Source: Pseudomonas orientalis (GTDB lineage: Bacteria > Pseudomonadota > Gammaproteobacteria > Pseudomonadales > Pseudomonadaceae). From it: a stretch of DNA of 64,000 bases. Below are positions 8,459 to 19,780 of this stretch, piece after piece. Within the stretch, counting starts at the first letter, position 1. Each line of letters begins with the position of its first letter. The stretch is from assembly GCF_001439815.1 (NCBI RefSeq), contig NZ_JYLM01000004.1, positions 62,001-126,000 of the forward strand, given 5' to 3'. A program made the translations under genes and the position numbers. The notes under the pieces were generated by a model, which made no database searches, was not told the origin of the DNA, and saw only the letters and a list, made by a program, of their open reading frames with translations.

Positions 8459-10381
8459 ATGGTGCAGTTGTGTTCAATCGAGCAAGCAGTTGACGACGTA
8501 CTGGCGCGGTTGCCGGCGCATATCCACATGGGCATGCCGCTGGGGCTGGGCAAACCCAACCTGTTCGTCAATGCGCTGTACCGGCGCATCGCCAAGTTGC
8601 CCGAGCGGGCGCTGACGATCTACACCGCGCTGAGCCTTGGCCGCCCCTCCCTGGGAGACGGGTTGCAGAAGCGCTTTCTCGAACCGTTTATCGAGCGCGT
8701 GTTTGGTGATTATCCCGAACTGGATTTCCTCGCTGACCTGCACAAGGACAGCCTGCCGAAGAATATCCGCGTGCAGCAATTCTTCATGCAGCCCGGCAGC
8801 CTGCTCCACAGCGCCTCGGCGCAGCAGGATTACGTCAGCAGCAACTACAGCCATGCCGCCCGCGATATCAACGCCGCCGGCCTGAACCTGGTGGCGCAGC
8901 TGGTTGCCAGCAGCACCGAGCATCCCGATCGCCTGAGCCTGAGCTGCAACCCGGATATCACCCTCGACCTGTTACCGATGATCGCCAAACGCCGCGAAGC
9001 CGGGGAAACCATCCTGGTTGTCGGACAGGTCCACACTGAATTGCCCTACATGCCCGGCGATGCGGAGCTGGGCATGGACGTGTTCGACTACCTGCTCGAC
9101 GAGAAAGACAGCACCACGCTGTTTTCCACGCCCAACATGCCGGTGGGGTTCCAGGACCATTTTATCGGCCTGCATGCCAGTACCCTGGTGCGCGATGGCG
9201 GCACCTTGCAGATCGGCATCGGCTCCATGGGCGATGCGCTGACCGCTGCACTGCTGGCGCGCCAAGCCGACAACGAAGCCTATCGATTGCTGCTCACCGA
9301 CCTGAATGTGTATCAATGGGCGCCCTTGATCAGCCGTGAAGGCGGCGTCGAGCCGTTCGCCCGGGGCCTGTATGGTTGCAGCGAAATGTTCGTCAACGGC
9401 CTGCTGGTGCTGGCGGACGCCGGCATCATCCGGCGCAAGGTGTACCCGGATGTGGCGACCCAGGAGCAAGCCAGTGCCGGGCTGCTCGACGATGCGGCGC
9501 AGCCCGACGGCATCGCGATCCATGGCGGTTTCTTCCTCGGCCCGCGCAGTTTCTACCAGCGTTTGCAGGAGATGAGCCACGCCAAGCGGCTGCAATTCAA
9601 CATGACCCGCATCAGCTATATCAACGAGCTGTACGGCCAGGAGGAACTCAAGCGTTTGCAGCGTCAGGACGCACGCTTCATCAACAGTGCGATCATGGTG
9701 ACGCTGCTCGGCGCCGGTGTGGCCGACCAGTTGGACGATGGCCGCGTGCTCAGTGGCGTGGGCGGGCAGTACAACTTCGTCGCCCAGGGCCACGCGCTGG
9801 AAGGCGCGCGCTCGATCCTGATCCTGCGCAGCTGGCGTGAATCGGGGGGAGAGGTCAGTTCGAATATCGTCTGGGAGTATGGCCATTGCACCATCCCCCG
9901 GCACTTGCGGGATATCGTCATTACCGAATACGGCATTGCCGACTTGCGGGGTCAGACGGATGCTCAGGTGATCGAGGCGTTGCTCAATGTCACTGACTCG
10001 CGCTTCCAGGAAGGCTTGATCGAACAGGCGCAAAAGGCCGGCAAGCTGCCCAAGGATTTCAAGCTGGACCCGCGCTTTGCCGACAACACGCCGCAGCGGC
10101 TCCAGGCGATTCAGGCCAAGCATCGACGGCTGTTTCCGGAATACCCGTTGGGCAGTGATTTCACCGGTGAAGAGCGGGACCTGTTGCGGGCACTGAACTG
10201 GCTCAAGAGCAAATTCAAGCTCACGGAGATGCTGGAATTGGGCAAGGCGGCGTTGGACGCACCGGAGCCGGAGGCGTTTCCCGAACATTTGAAGCGGATG
10301 CGGTTGGATCAGCCGGAGGGTTTCAAGGAAGACCTGTACCAGCGCCTGTTACTCGCAGGCCTCCAGGCCACCGCGCACTAA
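8459..10381 (+). CDS. Acetyl-CoA hydrolase/transferase family protein
   Basis: A 640-residue protein with the two-part fold of CoA hydrolases and CoA transferases. The N-terminal part carries AHIHMGMPLGLGKPN and VVGQVHTELPYMPGD. The C-terminal AcH domain has LSGVGGQYNFVAQGHALEGA and EYGIADLRGQTDAQVIEALL. The family moves or hydrolyses CoA on short acyl groups. This version is longer than the approximately 500-residue succinyl-CoA:acetate enzyme and carries a large insert at about residues 340-430, so its substrate is uncertain. ATG at 8459 is preferred because CGGGAG stands 7 bases upstream. The reading frame is open further back but overlaps the terminator. Confidence 0.8.
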   Translation: MVQLCSIEQAVDDVLARLPAHIHMGMPLGLGKPNLFVNALYRRIAKLPERALTIYTALSLGRPSLGDGLQKRFLEPFIERVFGDYPELDFLADLHKDSLPKNIRVQQFFMQPGSLLHSASAQQDYVSSNYSHAARDINAAGLNLVAQLVASSTEHPDRLSLSCNPDITLDLLPMIAKRREAGETILVVGQVHTELPYMPGDAELGMDVFDYLLDEKDSTTLFSTPNMPVGFQDHFIGLHASTLVRDGGTLQIGIGSMGDALTAALLARQADNEAYRLLLTDLNVYQWAPLISREGGVEPFARGLYGCSEMFVNGLLVLADAGIIRRKVYPDVATQEQASAGLLDDAAQPDGIAIHGGFFLGPRSFYQRLQEMSHAKRLQFNMTRISYINELYGQEELKRLQRQDARFINSAIMVTLLGAGVADQLDDGRVLSGVGGQYNFVAQGHALEGARSILILRSWRESGGEVSSNIVWEYGHCTIPRHLRDIVITEYGIADLRGQTDAQVIEALLNVTDSRFQEGLIEQAQKAGKLPKDFKLDPRFADNTPQRLQAIQAKHRRLFPEYPLGSDFTGEERDLLRALNWLKSKFKLTEMLELGKAALDAPEPEAFPEHLKRMRLDQPEGFKEDLYQRLLLAGLQATAH

Positions 10382-10397
10382 AAGCCAACACAAGGCA

Positions 10398-10493
10398 AAT
10401 GTGGGAGGGGGCTTGCCCCCGATGACAGTGGTTCAGCCAACATATTTGGTGACTGATACACCGCTATCGGGAGCAAGCCCCCTCCCACATTTT
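10398..10493. repeat. REPIN (GTGGGAGGGGGC type)
   Basis: Arms AAATGTGGGAGGGGGCTTGC and its complement GCAAGCCCCCTCCCACATTT enclose a core of about 55 bases. The whole lies between the convergent hydrolase and xpt genes. The core, which includes CTGATACACCGCTATCGG, closely matches the element at 25121-25213. Confidence 0.92.
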
Positions 10494-10506
10494 GAGCTGC
10501 GTTGAT

Positions 10507-13144
<2,638 letters not shown>

Positions 13145-13410
13145 ACAGAGTTCAGGGAGTCGTTATTCAAAAGGGCGGGCATTTTAACAGGCTGGCAGGA
13201 TTCTGCTGCCTTAGAACGACGGTGTGACGTACCACTCGATCTAAATTTGCCGGTTTTGCTACTTTGCCGCAGGATGTCGGGGGTATCGCGACTAATTTTC
13301 ACAGTCTGCGTGTTTGATGACACCTATCATTGGTCATGCATTGGTTATCGTCAGGCCGCACGTCATAATGCCCGCCGCCAACGAATTTTTGCAGAGTCTA
13401 GGGAGCTAGC

Positions 13411-15075
13411 TTGTCTACGCCTGTCGAACCCTTGCGTTTGCTGCTGCTGGCCGAGACGCCCGCGTGGGCAGCGTTATTGCGCGAGTGCCTGGCGCCGATG
13501 GGCGATGGGGCTGTGCTGATCAGTGCGCCCAACTGGGACTCGGTGAGTCGTCTGTTTGACGATGACCACGAGGCGGTGCTGTTGACCACGCCCACTCTGC
13601 AGCCCGGTCCCGGTCGTTGCAGCCTGCCGTGTGTATTGCTGCTGGAACAGGAACCGCTGGTTGCGCCGCTCGGCGTCAGCGATTGGCTGATCCATTGCGC
13701 GCTGGACGCCAGTACCCTGCGCCGCTGCCTGCGCCATGTGCGCGAACGTGGCGTGCTGGAAAACACCTTGCAGCGCCTGGCCGAACAGGATCCGCTCACC
13801 GGCATCGCCAATCGCCAGGGTTTCCAGACCTTGCTGGCGGCACGCCTGGCGGACAACGAAGGTCGCGGCCTGGCCCTCGGTCATCTGGACCTGGACAATT
13901 TTCGTCACGCCAACGATGCCCTTGGTCACCAGGCCGGCGACCGCTTGATCCTGCAGGTCGTCTCACGGCTCAAGAGCCAGCTGGAAGCCGGTGATCAACT
14001 GGCGCGTCTGGGCAGCGATGAGTTCGCGCTGCTGATCGACACCCGCCGTGCGCCCCAGCGCGCCGAGTGGATGGCCGAGCGCATCACCGAAGTCATGGCC
14101 GAGCCTTACTGGGTGGACGGCGAGAGCCTGCTGATCGGCTGCAGTCTGGGCGTGGCGCATGCCCGCGCCCGTGCCGGGGCCGACCCGTTGATGTGGCACG
14201 CCCATATCGCCATGCAACAGGCCAAAAGTACCCAGGGCTGCACCTTTCATATCTTCAACGAACGCATCAACCGCAACGCGCGCAGCCTGGCCGACCTGGA
14301 AAGCGAGTTGCGCCGTGCCTTGCGCCGCGATGAGCTGGAGCTGCACTACCAGCCGCGCCTGGACCTGGATGACGGGCATATCGTCGGCCTTGAGGCCCTG
14401 GTGCGCTGGCGCCACGGCGAGCGTGGCCTGTTGCCACCCAGCGAATTCGTGCCCTTGGCCGAGCAGAGCGGCCTGATCGTGCCGTTGGGTTACTGGGTGA
14501 TTTCCCGGGCTCTGCGCGACATGCAGGATCTGCGCGAACGCGGCCTGCCGGCGTTGCACATGGCGGTCAACCTGTCGTTTCGCCAGTTCCAGGACAGCCA
14601 ATTGCTCTCGACACTCAGCCGTTTGATTGCCGAGCGCGGCGTGGAAGCGCAATGGCTGGAGTTCGAGCTGACCGAAACCGCCGTGATGCGTCGCAGCGAC
14701 CTGGTCAAACAGACCATGGACGCCCTCGGCCGCCTCGGCGTGCGGTTTTCCCTGGATGACTTCGGCACCGGTTTCTCATCGTTCGTGCACCTCAACAGCC
14801 TGCCGATTGCCTTGCTGAAGATCGACAAGAGCTTCGTCGGTGGCATGGAGGAGCGCGAAGAGAATCGCAAGCTGGTGCACGCCATGATCAACCTGGCGCA
14901 CAACCTCAACCTGGAAGTGGTGGCCGAAGGCGTGGAAACACTTGAGCAGCTTGAGCTTTTGCGACTGTTTGGTTGCGATCAGGCCCAGGGTTACCTGATC
15001 AGTAAACCATTGCCGTTGGCTGAGTTGGTGGAATACCTGACCTCCGGCAAAAGCCAGCAGGCGTTGTCGGGCTAA
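13411..15075 (+). CDS. GGDEF-EAL protein, probable c-di-GMP phosphodiesterase (ProE-like)
   Basis: A 554-residue cytosolic protein. A receiver-like N-terminal part (about 1-120) lacks clear phosphorylation residues. The GGDEF domain (about 125-280) has GSDEF at 201-205, so the second glycine is replaced and cyclase activity is doubtful. The EAL domain (about 295-545) keeps EAL (E328), the loop DDFGTGFSS, KIDKSFV, AEGVET and QGYLISKPLP, so hydrolysis of c-di-GMP is expected. The start is TTG at 13411 with GGGAG upstream. Between rep and a MATE gene PAO1 has PA5295 (ProE), of similar size, a phosphodiesterase. Confidence 0.9.
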   Translation: MSTPVEPLRLLLLAETPAWAALLRECLAPMGDGAVLISAPNWDSVSRLFDDDHEAVLLTTPTLQPGPGRCSLPCVLLLEQEPLVAPLGVSDWLIHCALDASTLRRCLRHVRERGVLENTLQRLAEQDPLTGIANRQGFQTLLAARLADNEGRGLALGHLDLDNFRHANDALGHQAGDRLILQVVSRLKSQLEAGDQLARLGSDEFALLIDTRRAPQRAEWMAERITEVMAEPYWVDGESLLIGCSLGVAHARARAGADPLMWHAHIAMQQAKSTQGCTFHIFNERINRNARSLADLESELRRALRRDELELHYQPRLDLDDGHIVGLEALVRWRHGERGLLPPSEFVPLAEQSGLIVPLGYWVISRALRDMQDLRERGLPALHMAVNLSFRQFQDSQLLSTLSRLIAERGVEAQWLEFELTETAVMRRSDLVKQTMDALGRLGVRFSLDDFGTGFSSFVHLNSLPIALLKIDKSFVGGMEEREENRKLVHAMINLAHNLNLEVVAEGVETLEQLELLRLFGCDQAQGYLISKPLPLAELVEYLTSGKSQQALSG

Positions 15076-15094
15076 GTTGTAAACTCGATTGAAC

Positions 15095-15110
15095 ATGTGG
15101 GAGGGGGCTG
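15095..15110. repeat. Solitary half REP (GTGGGAGGGGGC type)
   Basis: ATGTGGGAGGGGGCTG matches the left arm of the REPIN family for 15 bases, then diverges. No right arm is seen before the convergent MATE gene. It looks like a decayed element. Confidence 0.7.
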
Positions 15111-15123
15111 ACCGAGCAGGGCT

Positions 15124-16521
15124 TTACTCTGTCTGTGCGGCCTCGAAAGTGCTTGGTCTTTCCGGCTCTCGCCGAATCATGCGTTTCATCTTCGCCTCGA
15201 ACGCCCAGGTCAGGCTCACCGCCGCGCACGCCAGCCCCAACGCCAGGCCCCACCACACGCCGGTCGGTCCCCAGCCCAGGGTGAACGCCATCAGCCAGGC
15301 CGACGGCGCGCCGATCAGCCAGTAGCAACCGAGCCCCACCAGGAACGTGGTCTTGGCGTCCTTGAGGCCACGGATGCAGCCCATGGCTATGGTCTGCACC
15401 CCGTCGAACAACTCGAACCAGGCGGCGACAGCCAGCAGGCTGACGGCCAGGACGATGACGTCATGAAATGCCGGATCGTCATGGTCGAGGAACAGTCCGA
15501 TCAGCGGGTCGGCATACAACCAGAACGCCACGGCAACGCCCAGCATCGATAGGGCACCAAAGCCGATGCCGACCCGCCCGGCCATGCGTGCCCGCAGCAA
15601 CTGCCCGGCGCCATAATGCTGGCCGATACGCATGGTCACCGCGTAGGACATCCCCGCCGGAACCATGAACGCCACCGAGACGATTTGCAGGGCAATCTGG
15701 TGCGCCGCCAACTGCGTGCTGCCCATGGTGCCCATGCACAGCGCCGCAAACGCGAACAGCCCGACTTCCACCGCATAGGTGCCGCCAATCGGCAGGCCCA
15801 GGCGCCACAGCTCGCGCAGGTACCGGGTATTGAGGCGCAGCAGCCCGGTGCTCAGTGGATAGGCGGCGTAGGTGCGGTTGCTGCGGATGTACCACATCAG
15901 TGCCAGCGCCATGCCATTGGCGACGATGGCCGTGACCAGGCCAATGCCCATCAGCCCAAGCTTGGGCAGGCCGAACATGCCTTCGATCAGCGCGTGATTG
16001 AGCAAGTAGTTGACCACCGTGCCGCACAGGCTGATCACCATCACCGGGGTGGCTTTGCCGATGGCGCTGGTGAAGCCGCGCAACGCCATGAAGCTGAGGT
16101 AGCCGGGCAGGGCGAAGGGCAGGAGGGTCAGAAATTGCCCGGCGGCCTGCACGTTGGTTTCGGTCTGGCCGAACATCAGCAGCACTGGCTTGAGGTTCCA
16201 CAGCAGCAGTGCCGCCGCCAGGGCCATCAACCACGCGAGCCACAGCCCGGCCTGGGTCAACCGGGTGGCGCCGTCGATGTCGCCAGCGCCGTGACGGATG
16301 GCCACCAGGGTACCCACCGCCGCAATCACGCCGATGCAGAAAATCGCCACGAACGAATAGCTCGCCGCGCCCAGGCCACCGCCGGCCAGGGCTTCGGGGC
16401 TCAGGCGCGCCATCATCAGGGTGTCGGTGAGCACCATCAGCATGTGCGCCAACTGTGAGGCAATCAACGGCCCCGACAGCCGCAGGATGGCCCAGAGTTC
16501 GGTACGTGCCGGATGCTGCAT
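15124..16521 (-). CDS. MATE-family multidrug efflux transporter
   Basis: A protein of about 465 residues with 12 predicted membrane segments. The opening ILRLSGPLIASQLAHMLMVL, then TDTLMMARLSPEALAGGGLG, is typical of NorM-like MATE pumps. The second half repeats the pattern (GLPIGGTYAVEVGLFAFAAL). MATE proteins export cationic drugs or metabolites in exchange for Na+ or H+. A start at 16521 or 16527 fits the family; a longer reading frame to 16614 adds residues unlike the family. It is divergent from the LysR gene (157 bases), which may control it. PA5294 is the positional counterpart. Confidence 0.9.
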   Translation of the reverse strand: MQHPARTELWAILRLSGPLIASQLAHMLMVLTDTLMMARLSPEALAGGGLGAASYSFVAIFCIGVIAAVGTLVAIRHGAGDIDGATRLTQAGLWLAWLMALAAALLLWNLKPVLLMFGQTETNVQAAGQFLTLLPFALPGYLSFMALRGFTSAIGKATPVMVISLCGTVVNYLLNHALIEGMFGLPKLGLMGIGLVTAIVANGMALALMWYIRSNRTYAAYPLSTGLLRLNTRYLRELWRLGLPIGGTYAVEVGLFAFAALCMGTMGSTQLAAHQIALQIVSVAFMVPAGMSYAVTMRIGQHYGAGQLLRARMAGRVGIGFGALSMLGVAVAFWLYADPLIGLFLDHDDPAFHDVIVLAVSLLAVAAWFELFDGVQTIAMGCIRGLKDAKTTFLVGLGCYWLIGAPSAWLMAFTLGWGPTGVWWGLALGLACAAVSLTWAFEAKMKRMIRREPERPSTFEAAQTE

Positions 16522-16678
16522 GATCATCACTCTCGGAATGTCAGGGAGGTGGAAAGGGTTGATTCTCGGCGCTTTCGGCGCACTGCACAAAAGGATAAAA
16601 GCGATCGTTCGCATGATTAAAACTCATGCATGATCGATTCTGGTAGGGTTTGTGCACTGCGCTGTCGGAGCTTTCAGA

Positions 16679-17599
16679 ATGTCTCGTCGTCTTCCTCCGC
16701 TTTATGCCTTGCGGGCATTCGAGGCCGCATCTCGTCACCACTCTTTCACCCGTGCGGCGCAGGAGCTGTCGATTACCCAGAGTGCGGTCAGCCGGCATAT
16801 TCGTACGCTTGAGGAGCATTTCGCCTGCCGGCTGTTCCAGCGCAGCGGCCGTACCTTGCAACTCACCGAAGCGGCGCGCTTGTTGCTGCCCGGCGTGCGC
16901 GAAGGCTTTGCCGCCCTCGAGCGCGCCTGCCATACCCTGAATGCCGAAGACGACATTTTGCGCATGAAAGCGCCGTCCACCTTGACCATGCGTTGGCTGC
17001 TGGCGCGGTTGAGCCGCTTTCGGGCCTTGCAGCCGGGCAATGAGGTGCAGCTCACCAGCGCGTGGATGAGCATCGATGAAGTGGACTTCAACCAGGAACC
17101 GTTCGATTGCGCGGTATTGCTCAGTAACGGGCACTTTCCGGCGGACTGGGAGGCCTGCCACCTGTTCCCCGAAATGCTGATTCCGGTGGGCGCGCCCAAT
17201 CTATTGGATGACGGGGCGTGGGACGTGCAGCGCCTGGCAACGGCCGAACTGCTGCACCCGACACCGGACCGGCGTGACTGGCGTTACTGGCTGGAGCGCA
17301 TGGGGCTCACGTCCCAGGTCTCGCTCAAGGGTGGGCAGGTGTTCGATACGCTGGAGTTGGGCATGATCGCTGCCGCGCGGGGTTATGGCGTGTCCATGGG
17401 TGACCTGTTGATGGTGGCCGAGGACGTCGCCCAGAAACGCTTGAGCCTGCCGTGGCCAACGGCCGTTGCCAGCGGGGAAAGTTATTACCTGGTGTGGCCG
17501 AAGACCCGTCCCGGTGGCGAGCGCTTGCGGCGCCTGGCGGAGTTTCTGCAGGGCGAGGTGCAGGCGATGGTTTTGCCCGCTGTGACACGCCTCGAATGA
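16679..17599 (+). CDS. LysR-family transcriptional regulator (GcvA-like)
   Basis: A 306-residue protein. The winged helix at about residues 5-65 reads LYALRAFEAASRHHSFTRAA, then ELSITQSAVSRHIRTLEEHF. The substrate-binding domain follows and ends PKTRPGGERLRRLAEFLQGE, like GcvA/AmpR-type members. ATG at 16679 has GGAG 8 bases upstream. It is divergent from the MATE pump gene, the usual arrangement when a LysR protein controls its neighbour. The inducer is unknown. Confidence 0.9.
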   Translation: MSRRLPPLYALRAFEAASRHHSFTRAAQELSITQSAVSRHIRTLEEHFACRLFQRSGRTLQLTEAARLLLPGVREGFAALERACHTLNAEDDILRMKAPSTLTMRWLLARLSRFRALQPGNEVQLTSAWMSIDEVDFNQEPFDCAVLLSNGHFPADWEACHLFPEMLIPVGAPNLLDDGAWDVQRLATAELLHPTPDRRDWRYWLERMGLTSQVSLKGGQVFDTLELGMIAAARGYGVSMGDLLMVAEDVAQKRLSLPWPTAVASGESYYLVWPKTRPGGERLRRLAEFLQGEVQAMVLPAVTRLE

Positions 17600-17650
17600 A
17601 GGGGGCGGCCGCTGGAAAGCAATCGTTTGCGTGATGTCCCTGTGAATCGC

Positions 17651-17677
17651 TCAAGTATTGTGAAACCGCGCCGAAGT
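17651..17677 (+). promoter_or_regulatory. Sigma-28 (FliA) promoter candidate for the chemoreceptor gene
   Basis: TCAAGTAT, an 11-base spacer and GCCGAAGT match the flagellar sigma-28 pattern TAAAGTTT-N11-GCCGATAA in 11 of 16 positions and with exact spacing. It lies about 100 bases before the chemoreceptor ATG, and chemoreceptor genes are often in this regulon. It is the best promoter match seen in the 178-base gap. Confidence 0.55.
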
Positions 17678-17777
17678 AGGTGTGTTGGAACCCTCGTGAA
17701 CCAACGATTCCCACTAGATAATTCGCCGAGCAGCGCTAAGAGATCAGGATGATCCTGGCCTCGGCTCAGGAGCTGTC

Positions 17778-19754
17778 ATGTCTCAACCTCGCGCTCGGAT
17801 CGCTTCCCAGTTAGGCCTCGCATTGGCCGTGATTCTGGCTGTCGTCATCAGCGGCAGTACCGTCTTCGCTCTACGCTCCCTCGATACCGCCAACCTCGCC
17901 ACCCGCGAGGAACATCTGGCCAGCGAGGCGCGCTTGCTCGCCGACCAGCTCAATACCTTCCACAGCACCTTGCGCGAGAGCACTCAGCGTTTGAGCGGGC
18001 TGTTTGAAAAGCGCTTCGGCGCCGGTTTGAGCGTGCGTGCGGACCAGCCTGTCGCCGTGGCCGGTGTACAAACCCCAAGCCTGTACCTGGGCAGCGAGTT
18101 ACTGAACAACAACTTCGGCGAAGTGGACGAATTCAAGGACATGTCCGGCGGCGTGGCCACGGTATTCGTACGCAGCGGCGACGACTTCGTCCGTATCAGC
18201 ACCTCCCTGACCAAGCAGGATGGCAACCGCGCCATCGGCACCGTGCTGGATCGCCAGGGCCCGGCCTACCAGCGCGTGTTCAACGGGCAGACCTATATCG
18301 GCCGGGCAGTGTTGTTCGATCGCTCCTATATGACCCAATACAGCCCGGTGCGTGACGCCAGCGGAAAAGTCATCGCGGTGTTGTTCATCGGGTTCGACTA
18401 CACCGACGAACAGAAAGCCCAGTTCGACAACCTCAAGCGCTTCCGTATCGGTCAGACCGGCTCCTTGTCTCTGCTGGATGAACAGAAGCACTGGCTGGTG
18501 CCGCCGGCCGGTGTACAGGCCTTGGATCAAGCTGTCGCCGTGATGCTCGACTTGGCGAAGAAGCCCGGTGAAGGCCGCTTCTGGAGTGACAAGAACGAAG
18601 ATTTCTACAGCGTATCGGTACCCTTCGAGGGTGGCCCTTGGGCGGTAGTGGCAAGCATGCCCAAGGCCGAGATACGTGCAGTGACGTGGGACGTCGGCAT
18701 GCGCCTGGTGATCGGCAGCGTGCTGGCCATGCTGTTGGCCGTGGGTGCCACGGTATGGCTGTTGCGCAGCAAGCTCGCGCCATTGAGTGACCTGGTGCGT
18801 CAGGCCGAAGCCCTCGGCGCAGGCGACCTGAGTGCGCGCCTGAATGTCTCCAGTCATGACGAGATCGGTCAGTTGGCGCGCAGCTTCAACCAGATGGGCG
18901 AGGCGCTGTCGACCATGGTTTCGCACATCCGCAAGGCGGCTGAAGAGGTCAACAGCCGTGCCCAGGCGCTGTCGGGGTTGTCTGGCGGCGCTTATGAAGG
19001 CATGGAGCAGCAGTCCGGCGAGATCACCAGCATGGCCGGCGCGGTGGAAGAATTCAGTGCCACCTCGCTGAATATCGCCGACAACATGGGCAACACCGAG
19101 CGTCTGGCCCAGGAAAATGCCCAGCAGACCCGTATCGGGCGTACCTCGATGGAAGAAGCGTCGTCGTCCCTGGAACATATCGCCACCGCGCTGAACAGCA
19201 CTGCGACGGTGATCAACACCTTGGGCCAGCGCTCCCAGGAAATCGGCGGTATCGTCGGCGTGATCACCTCGATCGCCGAACAGACCAACCTGCTCGCGCT
19301 CAATGCCGCCATCGAAGCGGCCCGTGCGGGTGAGCAAGGTCGCGGCTTTGCCGTGGTCGCCGACGAAGTACGCAACCTGGCCTCGCGCACCCGCCAGGCC
19401 ACCGATGAAATTTCCGGAATGATCCAGAGCATCCAGCAGGAAACCGGTAACGCCATCACCACCATGGAACACGGCAACGTGCTGATGCAGGAAGGCCTGT
19501 CGCGCAACGCCGACGTGGCCTCGGCCTTGGCGCGCATCGACGAGCAGAGCCGCTCGGCCGGCCAGCAGTTCGCCGCAATCACCACCGCCACCCAGGAGCA
19601 GAGCAGCACCGCGACGTTGCTCAGCAGCAATTTGCAGAGCATCGCACTGGCTAACAGCGAGCAGCGTGAAGTGGTGTCGAACCTGGCGATCACCGCCAAA
19701 GAGCTGGAAACCCTGGCGGCGGGCCTGCGGCATGAGGTGGATCGCTTCCGCTAA
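17778..19754 (+). CDS. Methyl-accepting chemotaxis protein with periplasmic Cache domain
   Basis: A 658-residue receptor. Membrane segment 1 is at about residues 12-33. A large periplasmic sensor (about 35-300) resembles the Cache3-Cache2 fusion type, with [21 protein letters not shown] and [19 protein letters not shown]. Membrane segment 2 is at about 305-330, followed by a HAMP domain. The signalling domain has the conserved hairpin tip [20 protein letters not shown], then [20 protein letters not shown]. The ligand is not known; Cache receptors sense small molecules such as organic acids or amino acids. A sigma-28 promoter candidate precedes it. Confidence 0.93.
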   Translation: MSQPRARIASQLGLALAVILAVVISGSTVFALRSLDTANLATREEHLASEARLLADQLNTFHSTLRESTQRLSGLFEKRFGAGLSVRADQPVAVAGVQTPSLYLGSELLNNNFGEVDEFKDMSGGVATVFVRSGDDFVRISTSLTKQDGNRAIGTVLDRQGPAYQRVFNGQTYIGRAVLFDRSYMTQYSPVRDASGKVIAVLFIGFDYTDEQKAQFDNLKRFRIGQTGSLSLLDEQKHWLVPPAGVQALDQAVAVMLDLAKKPGEGRFWSDKNEDFYSVSVPFEGGPWAVVASMPKAEIRAVTWDVGMRLVIGSVLAMLLAVGATVWLLRSKLAPLSDLVRQAEALGAGDLSARLNVSSHDEIGQLARSFNQMGEALSTMVSHIRKAAEEVNSRAQALSGLSGGAYEGMEQQSGEITSMAGAVEEFSATSLNIADNMGNTERLAQENAQQTRIGRTSMEEASSSLEHIATALNSTATVINTLGQRSQEIGGIVGVITSIAEQTNLLALNAAIEAARAGEQGRGFAVVADEVRNLASRTRQATDEISGMIQSIQQETGNAITTMEHGNVLMQEGLSRNADVASALARIDEQSRSAGQQFAAITTATQEQSSTATLLSSNLQSIALANSEQREVVSNLAITAKELETLAAGLRHEVDRFR

Positions 19755-19780
19755 GCCACCCATCCGCTCCAGTGTAAGGC

